Source of the DNA: Rhizobium sp. CF080
GTDB lineage: Bacteria > Pseudomonadota > Alphaproteobacteria > Rhizobiales > Rhizobiaceae
Length of the DNA: 64,000 bases
NCBI RefSeq assembly: GCF_000282095.2
Contig: NZ_AKKC02000015.1
Span: 310,001-374,000, forward strand
Direction: 5' to 3'
Shown: piece after piece, positions 26,621-37,990 of the stretch
Layout of the letters: every line of letters begins with the position of its first letter
Numbering within the stretch: the stretch's first letter is position 1
Translations under genes and position numbers: made by a program
Notes under the pieces: model-generated
Seen by the model: only the letters and a program-made list of their open reading frames with translations
Database searches by the model: none
Told to the model about the DNA's origin: nothing

Positions 26621-28459
26621 TCAGGCGGCGCGGGCGCGGGACCCATGGCCGGAGGCCGCTCCGCGGCCGCCGTTTTCGAGCCTGAAGGCCGAAAGAAGGC
26701 CCTGCAGGTGCAGGCTCTGTTCGGCGAGCGTCTGGCTCGCCGCCGTGGTTTCCTCGACCATCGCCGCGTTCTGCTGGGTCATCTGGTCCATGTGGTTGAC
26801 GGAGGAATTGATCTCCTGGAGGCCGGTCGCCTGTTCGCGTGCGGCCGTCGCAATCGTGTCCACATGGGCGTTGACCCGCTCGACCAGCGTGGCGATCTCG
26901 ACCAGCGCATCGCCGGTGGAGCGCACCAGCGCCACGCCGCCTTCCACCTCGCGGGCGGAATTGCTGATCAGCGTCTTGATCTCCTTGGCGGCATTGGCCG
27001 AGCGTTGCGCCAGTTCGCGCACTTCCTGCGCCACGACCGCAAAGCCGCGACCCGCCTCACCGGCCCGCGCCGCCTCGACGCCTGCATTGAGCGCCAGAAG
27101 GTTGGTCTGGAAGGCGATCTCGTCGATGACCGAGATGATCTGGTTGATGCGGCTGGAACTCTCCTCGATCCGGCCCATGGCGTCGATCGCATTGCGGACG
27201 ATCTCGCCCGAACGACCGGCGCTGTCCTTGGTCTCGCTGACCATGGTGCGAGCCTCGACCGCCCGGTCCGATGCGGTGCGGACGGTTGCGGTGATCTCGT
27301 CGAGCGCCGCCGCGGTCTCCTCGAGGGCCGCCGCCTGCTGTTCGGTACGCTTGGAGAGATTACCCGTCGCGCCGGAAATGTCGGACGCGCTGTCGCGCAC
27401 CACGAGGCTCGTCTCGGAGATCGCCGCGATCGCCTGGTGCAGCGAGCCGACCGCCGCGTTGAAGTCGTGGCGGAGTTTCGCATAGTCCTCGCCGATATCG
27501 GCAAGCGCCACGGAAAGGTCGCCTTCCGCCAGCGCTTCGAGCGCCCGTCCTAGCTCGCTGATCGCGCGTCCCTGCCGTTCTGCGGCGGCCGTCATCGTCC
27601 GCTCGTTGTCGGAGCGCTCGCTGGCGATGGTGCGGGCCTGCTCGGCCTCGCGCGCCTGCAACTGGGCGCGTTCCTCGACCGAGTCGCGCAGCACGGAGAG
27701 GGCTCTGGCCATCTCGCCGATCTCGTTGTTCTGTTCGGTGCAGGGCACGGCGACACGCGCCTCGCCCGATGCGATCGACTGCAGCGCCTGCCTGATCTTG
27801 CCGATCGGGCCGGTAACCGTCTTGACCACAAAGGTTGCACCGGCGATCAGCACCAGCGCGCCGATACCGAACATCGAGGCGAAGTTGATCGCGTCGCGCC
27901 GGAACATGGCGTGCAGGTCGTCGACATAAACGCCGGTACCGACGATCCAGCCCCAGGGCGCGAAACCGGCCACATGCGAATATTTCTCGACCGGCTGCTC
28001 GGCGCCGGGCTTCGGCCAATAGTAATCGACGAAGCCCTTGCCTGTCGGGCTTGCCTTGACGGCATTGACGAACTCGACGAACAGGAACTTGCCGTTCGGA
28101 TCCTTGTCGTTCGACAGGTCCTTGCCGTTCAGCTCAGCCTTGATCGGATGCATGATCATCCGCGGCAACATGTCGTTGAGCCAGAAATAGCCGCTGCCCT
28201 CGCCGTAACGCATCACCGAGATGACCGCCTTGGCCTCGGTCTGAGCCTGTTCGCGGGTCATGGCCCCGGAGGCTTCGAGGGCCTGGTATTTCTTGAGCAC
28301 GGTCAGCGCCACGTCGTTCATCTGGGCAAGGCCCGCCTTGCGCTCCCGTTCCGACGAGGCATAGCTCTGGAACAGGCTGAAGACCATGGCGCCGCCGAGG
28401 ATGATGAGCGACAGCAGCACGAGACTATAAAGGCGCCAGGAAATGGCGAGACGTTGCAT
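26621..28459 (-). CDS. Methyl-accepting chemotaxis protein with single Cache sensor
   Basis: 612 residues. An N-terminal membrane helix (LYSLVLLSLIILGGAMVFSLF), a periplasmic sCache_2 domain (GYFWLNDMLPRMIMHPIK, GFVDYYWPKPG, WGWIVGTGVYVDDL), a second helix (FGIGALVLIAGATFVVKTV), a HAMP domain and a long cytoplasmic signalling coil follow in order. The hairpin tip EIAFQTNLLALNAGVEAARAG (split here: EIAFQTNLLALN, then GVEAARAG) binds CheA/CheW. sCache_2 receptors usually sense small carboxylates such as pyruvate or propionate; the ligand is inferred only by family. No CheB/CheR-type pentapeptide is seen at the C-terminus. Confidence 0.9.
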   Translation of the reverse strand: MQRLAISWRLYSLVLLSLIILGGAMVFSLFQSYASSERERKAGLAQMNDVALTVLKKYQALEASGAMTREQAQTEAKAVISVMRYGEGSGYFWLNDMLPRMIMHPIKAELNGKDLSNDKDPNGKFLFVEFVNAVKASPTGKGFVDYYWPKPGAEQPVEKYSHVAGFAPWGWIVGTGVYVDDLHAMFRRDAINFASMFGIGALVLIAGATFVVKTVTGPIGKIRQALQSIASGEARVAVPCTEQNNEIGEMARALSVLRDSVEERAQLQAREAEQARTIASERSDNERTMTAAAERQGRAISELGRALEALAEGDLSVALADIGEDYAKLRHDFNAAVGSLHQAIAAISETSLVVRDSASDISGATGNLSKRTEQQAAALEETAAALDEITATVRTASDRAVEARTMVSETKDSAGRSGEIVRNAIDAMGRIEESSSRINQIISVIDEIAFQTNLLALNAGVEAARAGEAGRGFAVVAQEVRELAQRSANAAKEIKTLISNSAREVEGGVALVRSTGDALVEIATLVERVNAHVDTIATAAREQATGLQEINSSVNHMDQMTQQNAAMVEETTAASQTLAEQSLHLQGLLSAFRLENGGRGAASGHGSRARAA

Positions 28460-28667
28460 GGGAGCCCCCTTATTCGCAATTCGCCTTAAATACTAACGGG
28501 CGATGATTACCAGGTAGTAAAGTCATTTCCGGTCGCGGCATGCGCGAATTAGGCCAGCCTAAACTATTGATGTGGAAACACTTTTCCGTGGAGTTTTCTT
28601 CTCCTGCGCTTGCCGCTACTCTCCCGGCTGGAGGAATCGCCCAAAACCCTTCAAACGAGAGATGACA

Positions 28668-29057
28668 ATGACCGAAAATGCCAAACCGACCGGCGAACTG
28701 ACGCTCCGCACGCTCGCCATGCCGGCGGATGCCAATGCCGCCGGCGATATTTTCGGCGGCTGGGTGATGGCGCAGATGGACTTGGCGAGCGGCATCCGCG
28801 CCGCCGAGCGCGCCCGCGGCCGGGTGGTCACCGCGGCGGTCAAGGAAATGGCGTTCGAACTGCCGGTCAAGATCGGCGATACGCTGAACATCTACACGGA
28901 GATCACCCGCGTCGGTCGCTCGTCGATCACGCTGACGGTGGAAGCCTGGGCGCAGCGGGCGCGTCACCGGATGATCGAGAAAGTCACGGCCGGAACCTTC
29001 ATCATGGTCGCCCTCGACGAGGACGGCCGCCCGGTGCCAGTGCCGGCCGAGGAATAG
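28668..29057 (+). CDS. Acyl-CoA thioesterase, YciA-type hotdog fold
   Basis: 129 residues, the usual size. LRTLAMPADANAAGDIFGGWVMAQMDLASG contains the catalytic Asp of the hotdog thioesterases; VTAAVKEMAFELPVKIGDTL and FIMVALDEDGRPVPVP complete the family pattern. It hydrolyses medium- or short-chain acyl-CoA in the cytoplasm. ATG 28668 is used; an earlier ATG 28662 is equally close to GAGAGATG. Confidence 0.88.
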   Translation: MTENAKPTGELTLRTLAMPADANAAGDIFGGWVMAQMDLASGIRAAERARGRVVTAAVKEMAFELPVKIGDTLNIYTEITRVGRSSITLTVEAWAQRARHRMIEKVTAGTFIMVALDEDGRPVPVPAEE

Positions 29058-29071
29058 AGCGAGAGACGGAT

Positions 29072-29659
29072 ATGGACGCCGCGACCACCGCCGAAACCTT
29101 CACGCATATCCGCGTGGTCATGGGCATGGTGGTGAGCCTCAGCCTGGCGCGGCTGCTGAATGGCCTCGCCGGCATCGTCCAGCATCCCGGTGCGGCGCGC
29201 ATCTACCCCGTCCATCTCGGCTGGGTGGCGTTCATGTTCCTGTTCGTCGTGCATTTCTGGTGGTGGGAATACCGGCTGCACGCCCTGCCGGTGATCGGCT
29301 TTGCCGCCTTCCTTTTCCTGATCGTCTTCTGCGCGCTGTTCTTCTTCCTCTGCGCCCTGCTCTTCCCGACCGCGATGCAGGATTATGACGGCTACGAGCA
29401 CTATTTCCTGTCACGCCGGAAATGGTTCTTCTGTTTCCTGGCGGGGCTGCTCGCCACCGACATCGTCGATACGATCCTCAAGGGCCGGGAATATTTCGCC
29501 TCGCTCGGTTGGGAATATCCGGTGCGCACGGCGATCTATGTCGTCCTGAGCCTCATCGCCGCGACGACCGCCAACCGGCGCTATCATGCCGGTTTCGTCA
29601 TCTTCGCGCTGACCTACCAGCTCTATTGGATCTTTCGCGTCTACGACATCCTGACGTAG
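29072..29659 (+). CDS. Integral membrane protein of unknown function
   Basis: 195 residues with about six hydrophobic segments, among them LHLGWVAFMFLFVVHFW-type aromatic helices, GFAAFLFLIVFCALFFFL and RTAIYVVLSLIAATTA. The histidine/tryptophan-rich stretch FVVHFWWWEYRLHALP and a final YQLYWIFRVYDILT are distinctive. I do not recognise a named family. It begins 14 bases after the thioesterase stop, in the same direction, so they are probably co-expressed. Confidence 0.75.
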   Translation: MDAATTAETFTHIRVVMGMVVSLSLARLLNGLAGIVQHPGAARIYPVHLGWVAFMFLFVVHFWWWEYRLHALPVIGFAAFLFLIVFCALFFFLCALLFPTAMQDYDGYEHYFLSRRKWFFCFLAGLLATDIVDTILKGREYFASLGWEYPVRTAIYVVLSLIAATTANRRYHAGFVIFALTYQLYWIFRVYDILT

Positions 29660-29674
29660 CGCTACCCCGCCGGA

Positions 29675-30850
29675 TCACCCCCTCAGATAGACCGAGGACG
29701 TATCGAAACTCAGTCCCGGAAACACCTTGGTGGTGAGATTGCCGGGCTCGATGCCGAACTGGCGGTAGAGCATGGCGGCGGCGACCTCGCGCACGTCGCC
29801 GGTCGGCATCAGGTCGCGACGGTCGAGCAGTTTGTCTTCGGAAAGACCCGGCCATTTGCCTAGAACCTTGCCGCCCGGAATCGCCCCGCCGGCGAGCACC
29901 GCAAGCCCGCCGGTCCCGTGGTCGGTGCCGTTGGTGCCGTTCTCGCGGGCCGTGCGGCCGAATTCGGTCATCGCCAGCACCACGGTCTTCTTCCAGGCGT
30001 CTTCGCCGAGCGCATCCTTCAGTGTGACGATCGCGGTCGAGAGGTCGCCGGCCGCCTTCCTGAACTGGCCCTGCTGGCCCACATGGGTGTCCCAGCCGTT
30101 GATCGAGAAACTGGCGATCCGATAGTCCTCGCGCAGCATGCCGCCGGCAAGCCGCGCCATGTCGGTTATGCCCGCGCCGCGCCTGCTGTCGGCATAAAGG
30201 GAATCAGCCGACATGTCGGTCTTTTTCGCCTCCTCCAGGGCCTTGGCGAAGGCCGGGTCGCCGGCATAGAGGCGGTCGAGAAAGGTGATCTCGTCTTCGG
30301 CCAGCGCGAAATTACTCTGCGACGACCAGGAATCCGCCTCGTTCGGACCGCTGAGGATCAGCTCCATCGAGGTATTGATGTCGATCGCCTTGCGGGAATT
30401 CGAGCGCGGGATGACCGCGAGCGTGCGGTTCAGCCAGCCGGTGCGCTCGCCCTTGCCGGTGCCGCCGGTCTCCAGCATGTCCTGGCCGTCGAAATGACTG
30501 CGCTGGTCGCGATAGGGCGTCGAGACCGCATGTACGAAGGAGAGCTCGCCCGCCTGCCATAGCGGCATCAGGGCGGAGGCCGCCGGATTGAGGCCGAAGA
30601 AACCGTCGAGATCGATGAGGCCGGTATCGGGCCTCAAGCCCAGTTTCGGCCTCAGTGCCGCATAGGCAGGGTCGCCGTAGGGCTGGACGAAATCAAGCCC
30701 GTCCATGGCGCCGCGCAGGATGATCGTTACGAAGCGGTTGTCGCCGGGCATCGCGGCAAAACTCACCGGCGTCAGGATGGGGGCCGCCGTGCAGCAGGCG
30801 CCGGCCAGGAAACCGCGGCGGGACAACAGGAAGCCATTGTCAAAGCTCAT
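29675..30850 (-). CDS. DUF1501 protein, Tat-exported
   Basis: 391 residues. The N-terminus LLSRRGFLAGACCTAAP is a twin-arginine signal. The mature part has IILRGAMDGLDFVQPYGDP, HAVSTPYRDQRSHFDGQ, and TEFGRTARENGTNGTDHGTGGL, the signature of the DUF1501 (sulfatase-like alkaline phosphatase fold) family with its metal-binding Asp/His residues. It starts 3 bases after the DUF1800 gene, its constant partner across bacteria. The joint function, likely periplasmic, is not established. Confidence 0.88.
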   Translation of the reverse strand: MSFDNGFLLSRRGFLAGACCTAAPILTPVSFAAMPGDNRFVTIILRGAMDGLDFVQPYGDPAYAALRPKLGLRPDTGLIDLDGFFGLNPAASALMPLWQAGELSFVHAVSTPYRDQRSHFDGQDMLETGGTGKGERTGWLNRTLAVIPRSNSRKAIDINTSMELILSGPNEADSWSSQSNFALAEDEITFLDRLYAGDPAFAKALEEAKKTDMSADSLYADSRRGAGITDMARLAGGMLREDYRIASFSINGWDTHVGQQGQFRKAAGDLSTAIVTLKDALGEDAWKKTVVLAMTEFGRTARENGTNGTDHGTGGLAVLAGGAIPGGKVLGKWPGLSEDKLLDRRDLMPTGDVREVAAAMLYRQFGIEPGNLTTKVFPGLSFDTSSVYLRG

Positions 30851-30853
30851 CGT

Positions 30854-32326
30854 CTATCTCCTGTTGAATTCGGGGGATGCCAGCACCATCGTGATGCCAT
30901 GCACCTTGTTGGGCGCCTGGGCGATGATCCTGCTGGTCTCGGCATGGGCGGCATCGGCGAGTGCGGCTTGCAGGAAGGCGGACGGCTCCACTTTCTGCCC
31001 GAAGATGCGCGCGACCGTGCGTGACCACGAAATCCGCTCGCTCAGCTGGCTCGGCGTCAGCCATACGCTCTGTTCGTCCGGGAAACCCGCAGGGCTCGGC
31101 GGCTGCCAGATCGGCTGGCCCATGCGCTGCAGGGCGCCAAGCGTCAGCGCATTGGCGCGCCCCGCCTTCTTCTTCGTATCCTGCCTCGCCACCATGCCGG
31201 TCATGTCCATGGCCTTCTGCACCGGGCTCTCGTCATCGTCGCCGTCGTCCATGTCGCGCAGCAGGTTGGCGAAATTTTTCTCCGGCAGGTCGAGGGCGCG
31301 GAAACCGGAAACCACGAACTCGAACGGCTGCTTGATCTTCTGGCCGGGATCAGACCAGGCACGCGGATGGTCGAGCATGGCGCGGTAGACCTCGGTCAGA
31401 TTGCCATGGCTCTTCGTCCATGCGGCGACCATCGCGCCGACCATGTCTTCGGGCGCAATGTCGGCGATGAAATGCCGGACGAGCTTGCCGCAGATGTGCT
31501 GCGCGGTCTTCGGGTTGGCGGCGAGATCTTCGAGCATCAGGACGTGGTCCTGACTGTCGCCCTCGTCGTCCTGATAGGTCCGGCCGAGCAGGCTGATAGG
31601 CCCCGCCTCGGCGAACCGCGGCTGATAGACGACCTGCATAGCGCGATTATCGACGGAAAGTCCCGTCAGGATCAGCGCTGCGGCCCGCACATCGTCCTGG
31701 GTATAGCCGCTGCCGGCGCCCAGCGTATGGAGTTCGAGCAGCTCGCGGCCGAGGTTTTCGTTGAGGCCGCGGCCATTCCTGCGCGCCGCAATCGAATCGG
31801 GGCCGACACTCTGGTCCTGATCGAGATAGATCAGCATCGCCGGATGCAGGATCGCATCGGACAGCAATTTGGTGAAGGAACCGCCGATATTGGGACGGAT
31901 CGCCTGCGCCTCGTAAAGCGGCACGATCATCCGCATCGGCAGCGACTTCATCACGCTGGTCGAAAAATGGTCGACCCAGAAACTCGCGAGGCGCTCATAA
32001 AATCCCAGCGGCGAATGGATCGCCTGGGCAAGCCGCGCCATGGCATCCTGGCGGTAGATGCGCCGCGCCTCGCTCTGGGTCGCCTTGCGGACGTCTTCGT
32101 TCGGATTGCCGGCCCTGCGGGCCTTCGCCTCGGCAGCGAGCAGCGAGATGACGCGGGTTGCAGTGTCTAGTCGGCCGCTCAGACCCTCGCGCGGAAAACG
32201 GGGCTTTTCGGAAGCCCCTTCCTCGATCTGCCCCAGCAGCGCCTCGACATCACGGGGCGGCTCTTCGCCGGGACGAAGGCCATAACCGTATCGGATGGCG
32301 GCCAGGGTCGAGTTGGGAAGAGCCAT
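30854..32326 (-). CDS. DUF1800 family protein
   Basis: 490 residues. AAIRYGYGLRPGE at the N-terminus, FYERLASFWVDHFSTS, YEAQAIRPNIGGSFTKLLSDAI, MLIYLDQDQS, LGRELLELHTLGAG and DDVRAAALILTGLSV are successive DUF1800 signatures. GGAG lies 9 bases before ATG 32326. It and the DUF1501 gene form a two-gene operon; they are often assumed to act on polysaccharide or in envelope assembly, but this is not proven. Confidence 0.88.
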   Translation of the reverse strand: MALPNSTLAAIRYGYGLRPGEEPPRDVEALLGQIEEGASEKPRFPREGLSGRLDTATRVISLLAAEAKARRAGNPNEDVRKATQSEARRIYRQDAMARLAQAIHSPLGFYERLASFWVDHFSTSVMKSLPMRMIVPLYEAQAIRPNIGGSFTKLLSDAILHPAMLIYLDQDQSVGPDSIAARRNGRGLNENLGRELLELHTLGAGSGYTQDDVRAAALILTGLSVDNRAMQVVYQPRFAEAGPISLLGRTYQDDEGDSQDHVLMLEDLAANPKTAQHICGKLVRHFIADIAPEDMVGAMVAAWTKSHGNLTEVYRAMLDHPRAWSDPGQKIKQPFEFVVSGFRALDLPEKNFANLLRDMDDGDDDESPVQKAMDMTGMVARQDTKKKAGRANALTLGALQRMGQPIWQPPSPAGFPDEQSVWLTPSQLSERISWSRTVARIFGQKVEPSAFLQAALADAAHAETSRIIAQAPNKVHGITMVLASPEFNRR

Positions 32327-32662
32327 TGGGTTACTCCTCGTTGGACCCGCTGAGAGTCCTCAACAAATGTGGTGGAAACCAACAGGAATTGCGACCATTT
32401 CGTGATATGGACAATTTGTAATTCAGGGCCGGCCGGAAAGTTCCAGGCCATCGCAAAGCCAGCGATAAATTTGCTGTTTGCTTGCCGGCAACGGCCAATT
32501 TCAAGGCATTCGCCCAATATCAATGCGCCCGTGGCAAGCGATTACCTTTTCATTTAGGATAACCCGGCCAAGCTGCAGAAAATCGTCTGATATCAAGACT
32601 TTCTTATCGCAGCCATCGGATAGTGCCGGCATTCTTCAGCAACTTCAGCCCCGAGCGGATCG
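32327..32662. other. Divergent intergenic region, DUF1800 and GGDEF-EAL genes
   Basis: 336 bases with no gene I can support. It is AT-richer than its flanks. The segment around 32400-32440 (TGATATGGACAATTTGTAAT) could hold a promoter, but no element is clear enough to position. It must contain promoters for both divergent genes. Confidence 0.3.
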
Positions 32663-34657
32663 ATGGAAGCCGAACTCAGATCTGGTCAGACCGACCCGGC
32701 CCTCGCACTGGATGTGAAGCGGGCCCAGGCATCGACCATGCTCGAACGCCTGACCTCGACGCTCGTCACCAATGCCGGCGTCTCGGCCTCGGCGCTGTTC
32801 GTCACCACCATCGAACGGGGCCTCACCGTCGCTGCCACGCTCTGGTTCCTGGCGGTCGTCGGCAGCCTGTTGCTGCGCGCCTTCATGGCCTCGATGCTGA
32901 AACGCTGGGAAACCGTCGAACATGCGCCGCAATCGGCGCTCGACGCGATGACGGTCGGCGCCCTGCTCAGCGGCCTCGCCTGGGCAGCACTTCCCTTCGC
33001 GCTGCCGGGTTTCGAGGCGATCGGCAAGGATGGCGGCCTCTACCTGATGATGCTCGGCATGGCGACCGGCGCCGTGCTGATGGGCGTCGGCTACAGCCCC
33101 AACTCGCTTGCCTTCGCCCTGCCGCCGCACGTGTCCGTCATGGTATCGCTGGCCACCAGCGGCGGTCCCGGCGGCTGGCTGCTGGCGCTGAACGTCGTGG
33201 CGCTGACGATCATCCTGATCCGCAGCAGCCGCATCAGCGCGGCGACCTTCGTCGGCAACGTGCTCGGCAAGCTGCAGGCGACGGCGCTCGCCGATTCCCT
33301 CTCCTCGGCCAACTCGGACATCCTGCGCGCCAACTACCGGCTCGAAGTGCTCGCCAATTGCGATCCGCTGACCGGCCTTGCCAATCGCGCCGCCTTCAAT
33401 ACCGCCCTCAACGCCGGGATTTCCACTGCGCGGGTCAGGGAGGAGCAGCTCGCCCTCCTGATCCTCGATCTCGACCGCTTCAAGACGGTCAACGATACGC
33501 TCGGCCACAGCGCCGGCGACGCGCTGCTCGTCGAGGTCAGCGACCGGCTCCGCTCGGCCGTCGGCGGCACGGGCACCATCGCCCGGCTCGGCGGCGACGA
33601 GTTCGCGATCATCCTCGGCGGCTCCGATGCCGCTGAAGTCGCCCGGGATCTCGCGGCACGCATCCTGGAGCGCGGCCGCCAGCCGGTGATGCTCGACGGC
33701 CAGCCGACCGTGGTCGGCACCTCGATCGGGCTGGCGCTCTTCCCGCTGCATGCGGATACCGCCGAAGACCTGTTCATCAGCGCCGACATGGCGCTCTACA
33801 GGGCCAAGGACGGCGGCCGCCGCCAGTGGCGCGAATTCGAGCCCGCCTTCCGCTCCCAGGCCGACCGCCAGAACCAGATCGAGCAGGAACTCGCCGATGC
33901 GCTCGATGCTGGCGACCTCGAAGCCTGGTTCCAGCCGCAGGTCGACCTCGCCTCCGAGGAGATCACCGGTTTCGAGGCGCTGGTGCGCTGGCACCATCCC
34001 TATCTCGGTCCGATCGCGCCGCCGGAAATCGTCGCCGCCGCCCAGGCCGCCAATCTCGCCGACCGGCTGACCGCGACCATCGCCGAAGCCGCCTGCCGGC
34101 TGCTCAACCGCCTGCCCGCGCTCGGCCTGCCGCGGGCGACCGTCGCCATCAACGTCTCGCCGCGCGAATTCGACCTCTATTCGGTCACCGACGTGCTCGA
34201 CCGCATCACCGCCGCCCACCGCATCGATCCGGCGCTGTTCGAGATCGAGATCACCGAGGAAGCCATTCTCGACACGCTGGTCGCCGGCGAGCAGCTGAAG
34301 CGTATCGAGCGTTCCGGCTACAAGCTGGCGGTCGACGACTTTGGCGCCGGCCATTCCTCGCTCGCCTATCTCGTGGCGCTCAAGGTCGACCGCCTGAAGC
34401 TCGACCGCCGCTTCATCACCGGCGTGCATCTCAGCCGCCAGAACCAGGAAATCGTCGGAGCGCTCGTCGGCCTCGGCCGGGCGCTGTCGATGGAAGTGGT
34501 GGTCGAAGGGGTCGAGAGCGAGGAGGAGGCCCACGCCCTTTCCGCCCTCGGCTGCGAGATCGCCCAGGGCTATTTCTTCGGCCGCCCGATGCCGCCCGAG
34601 CGCATCCCCGGCTGGATCGAAAGCCGCCGCATGCTCGCCGAACGCCAGGTGGCCTGA
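32663..34657 (+). CDS. Membrane GGDEF-EAL bifunctional cyclic-di-GMP protein
   Basis: 664 residues. About four to five membrane helices occupy the first 200 residues without a recognisable periplasmic sensor. A GGDEF domain follows (CDPLTGLANRAAF, LDLDRFKTVNDTLGH, RLGGDEFAIIL); an RxxD inhibitory site is not present before GGDEF. The EAL domain has FEALVRWHHP, INVSPREF, FEIEITEEAIL, VDDFGAGHSSL, LKLDRRFI and EGVESEEEA, so all metal and catalytic residues look intact. It could both make and break c-di-GMP; the net activity cannot be read from sequence. Confidence 0.9.
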   Translation: MEAELRSGQTDPALALDVKRAQASTMLERLTSTLVTNAGVSASALFVTTIERGLTVAATLWFLAVVGSLLLRAFMASMLKRWETVEHAPQSALDAMTVGALLSGLAWAALPFALPGFEAIGKDGGLYLMMLGMATGAVLMGVGYSPNSLAFALPPHVSVMVSLATSGGPGGWLLALNVVALTIILIRSSRISAATFVGNVLGKLQATALADSLSSANSDILRANYRLEVLANCDPLTGLANRAAFNTALNAGISTARVREEQLALLILDLDRFKTVNDTLGHSAGDALLVEVSDRLRSAVGGTGTIARLGGDEFAIILGGSDAAEVARDLAARILERGRQPVMLDGQPTVVGTSIGLALFPLHADTAEDLFISADMALYRAKDGGRRQWREFEPAFRSQADRQNQIEQELADALDAGDLEAWFQPQVDLASEEITGFEALVRWHHPYLGPIAPPEIVAAAQAANLADRLTATIAEAACRLLNRLPALGLPRATVAINVSPREFDLYSVTDVLDRITAAHRIDPALFEIEITEEAILDTLVAGEQLKRIERSGYKLAVDDFGAGHSSLAYLVALKVDRLKLDRRFITGVHLSRQNQEIVGALVGLGRALSMEVVVEGVESEEEAHALSALGCEIAQGYFFGRPMPPERIPGWIESRRMLAERQVA

Positions 34658-34700
34658 CCTCCCCAACTCCTCCCGCGCCCCAAAAATCTGTTTCCCTTTT

Positions 34701-34715
34701 GTACTCGTTTTGTGA
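34701..34715 (+). promoter_or_regulatory. Possible degenerate SOS (LexA) box upstream of uvrB
   Basis: GTAC-TCGTTTT-GTGA at 34701-34715 resembles the alphaproteobacterial LexA direct repeat GTTC-N7-GTTC, with three mismatched bases out of eight. It lies about 45 bases before the uvrB start. The position and T-rich spacer fit; the match is imperfect. Confidence 0.35.
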
Positions 34716-34760
34716 CCCGGCCCTCTTCACTTTCGCGACGAGTCTCTCCATATTCGCGGC

Positions 34761-37850
<3,090 letters not shown>

Positions 37851-37990
37851 TGGCAAAGATTACGAAAACATCCTACAGCGGCTAAATTCAGATTTCCAAC
37901 TGCCGCAGGTGATCGCTGAGCATTTTTTACCAGATAAGCGCCCGCTTGACGCCAAGGTCGCGTAATCTACAAGTAGTGACCGCCGATAAA
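37851..37990. other. Junction segment between uvrB and the AT-rich ATPase gene
   Basis: About 140 bases. An open frame continues through it to TAA at 37963-37965 and would encode ENILQRLNSDFQLPQVIAEH followed by FLPDKRPLDAKVA. It has no start of its own and overlaps the uvrB end out of frame, so it may be a remnant of a lost gene. I see no clear promoter or terminator. Confidence 0.35.

Noticed and set aside
32645..34666. 673-codon minus-strand ORF opposite the GGDEF-EAL gene
   Set aside because: Antisense shadow; the + strand holds intact GGDEF and EAL motifs.
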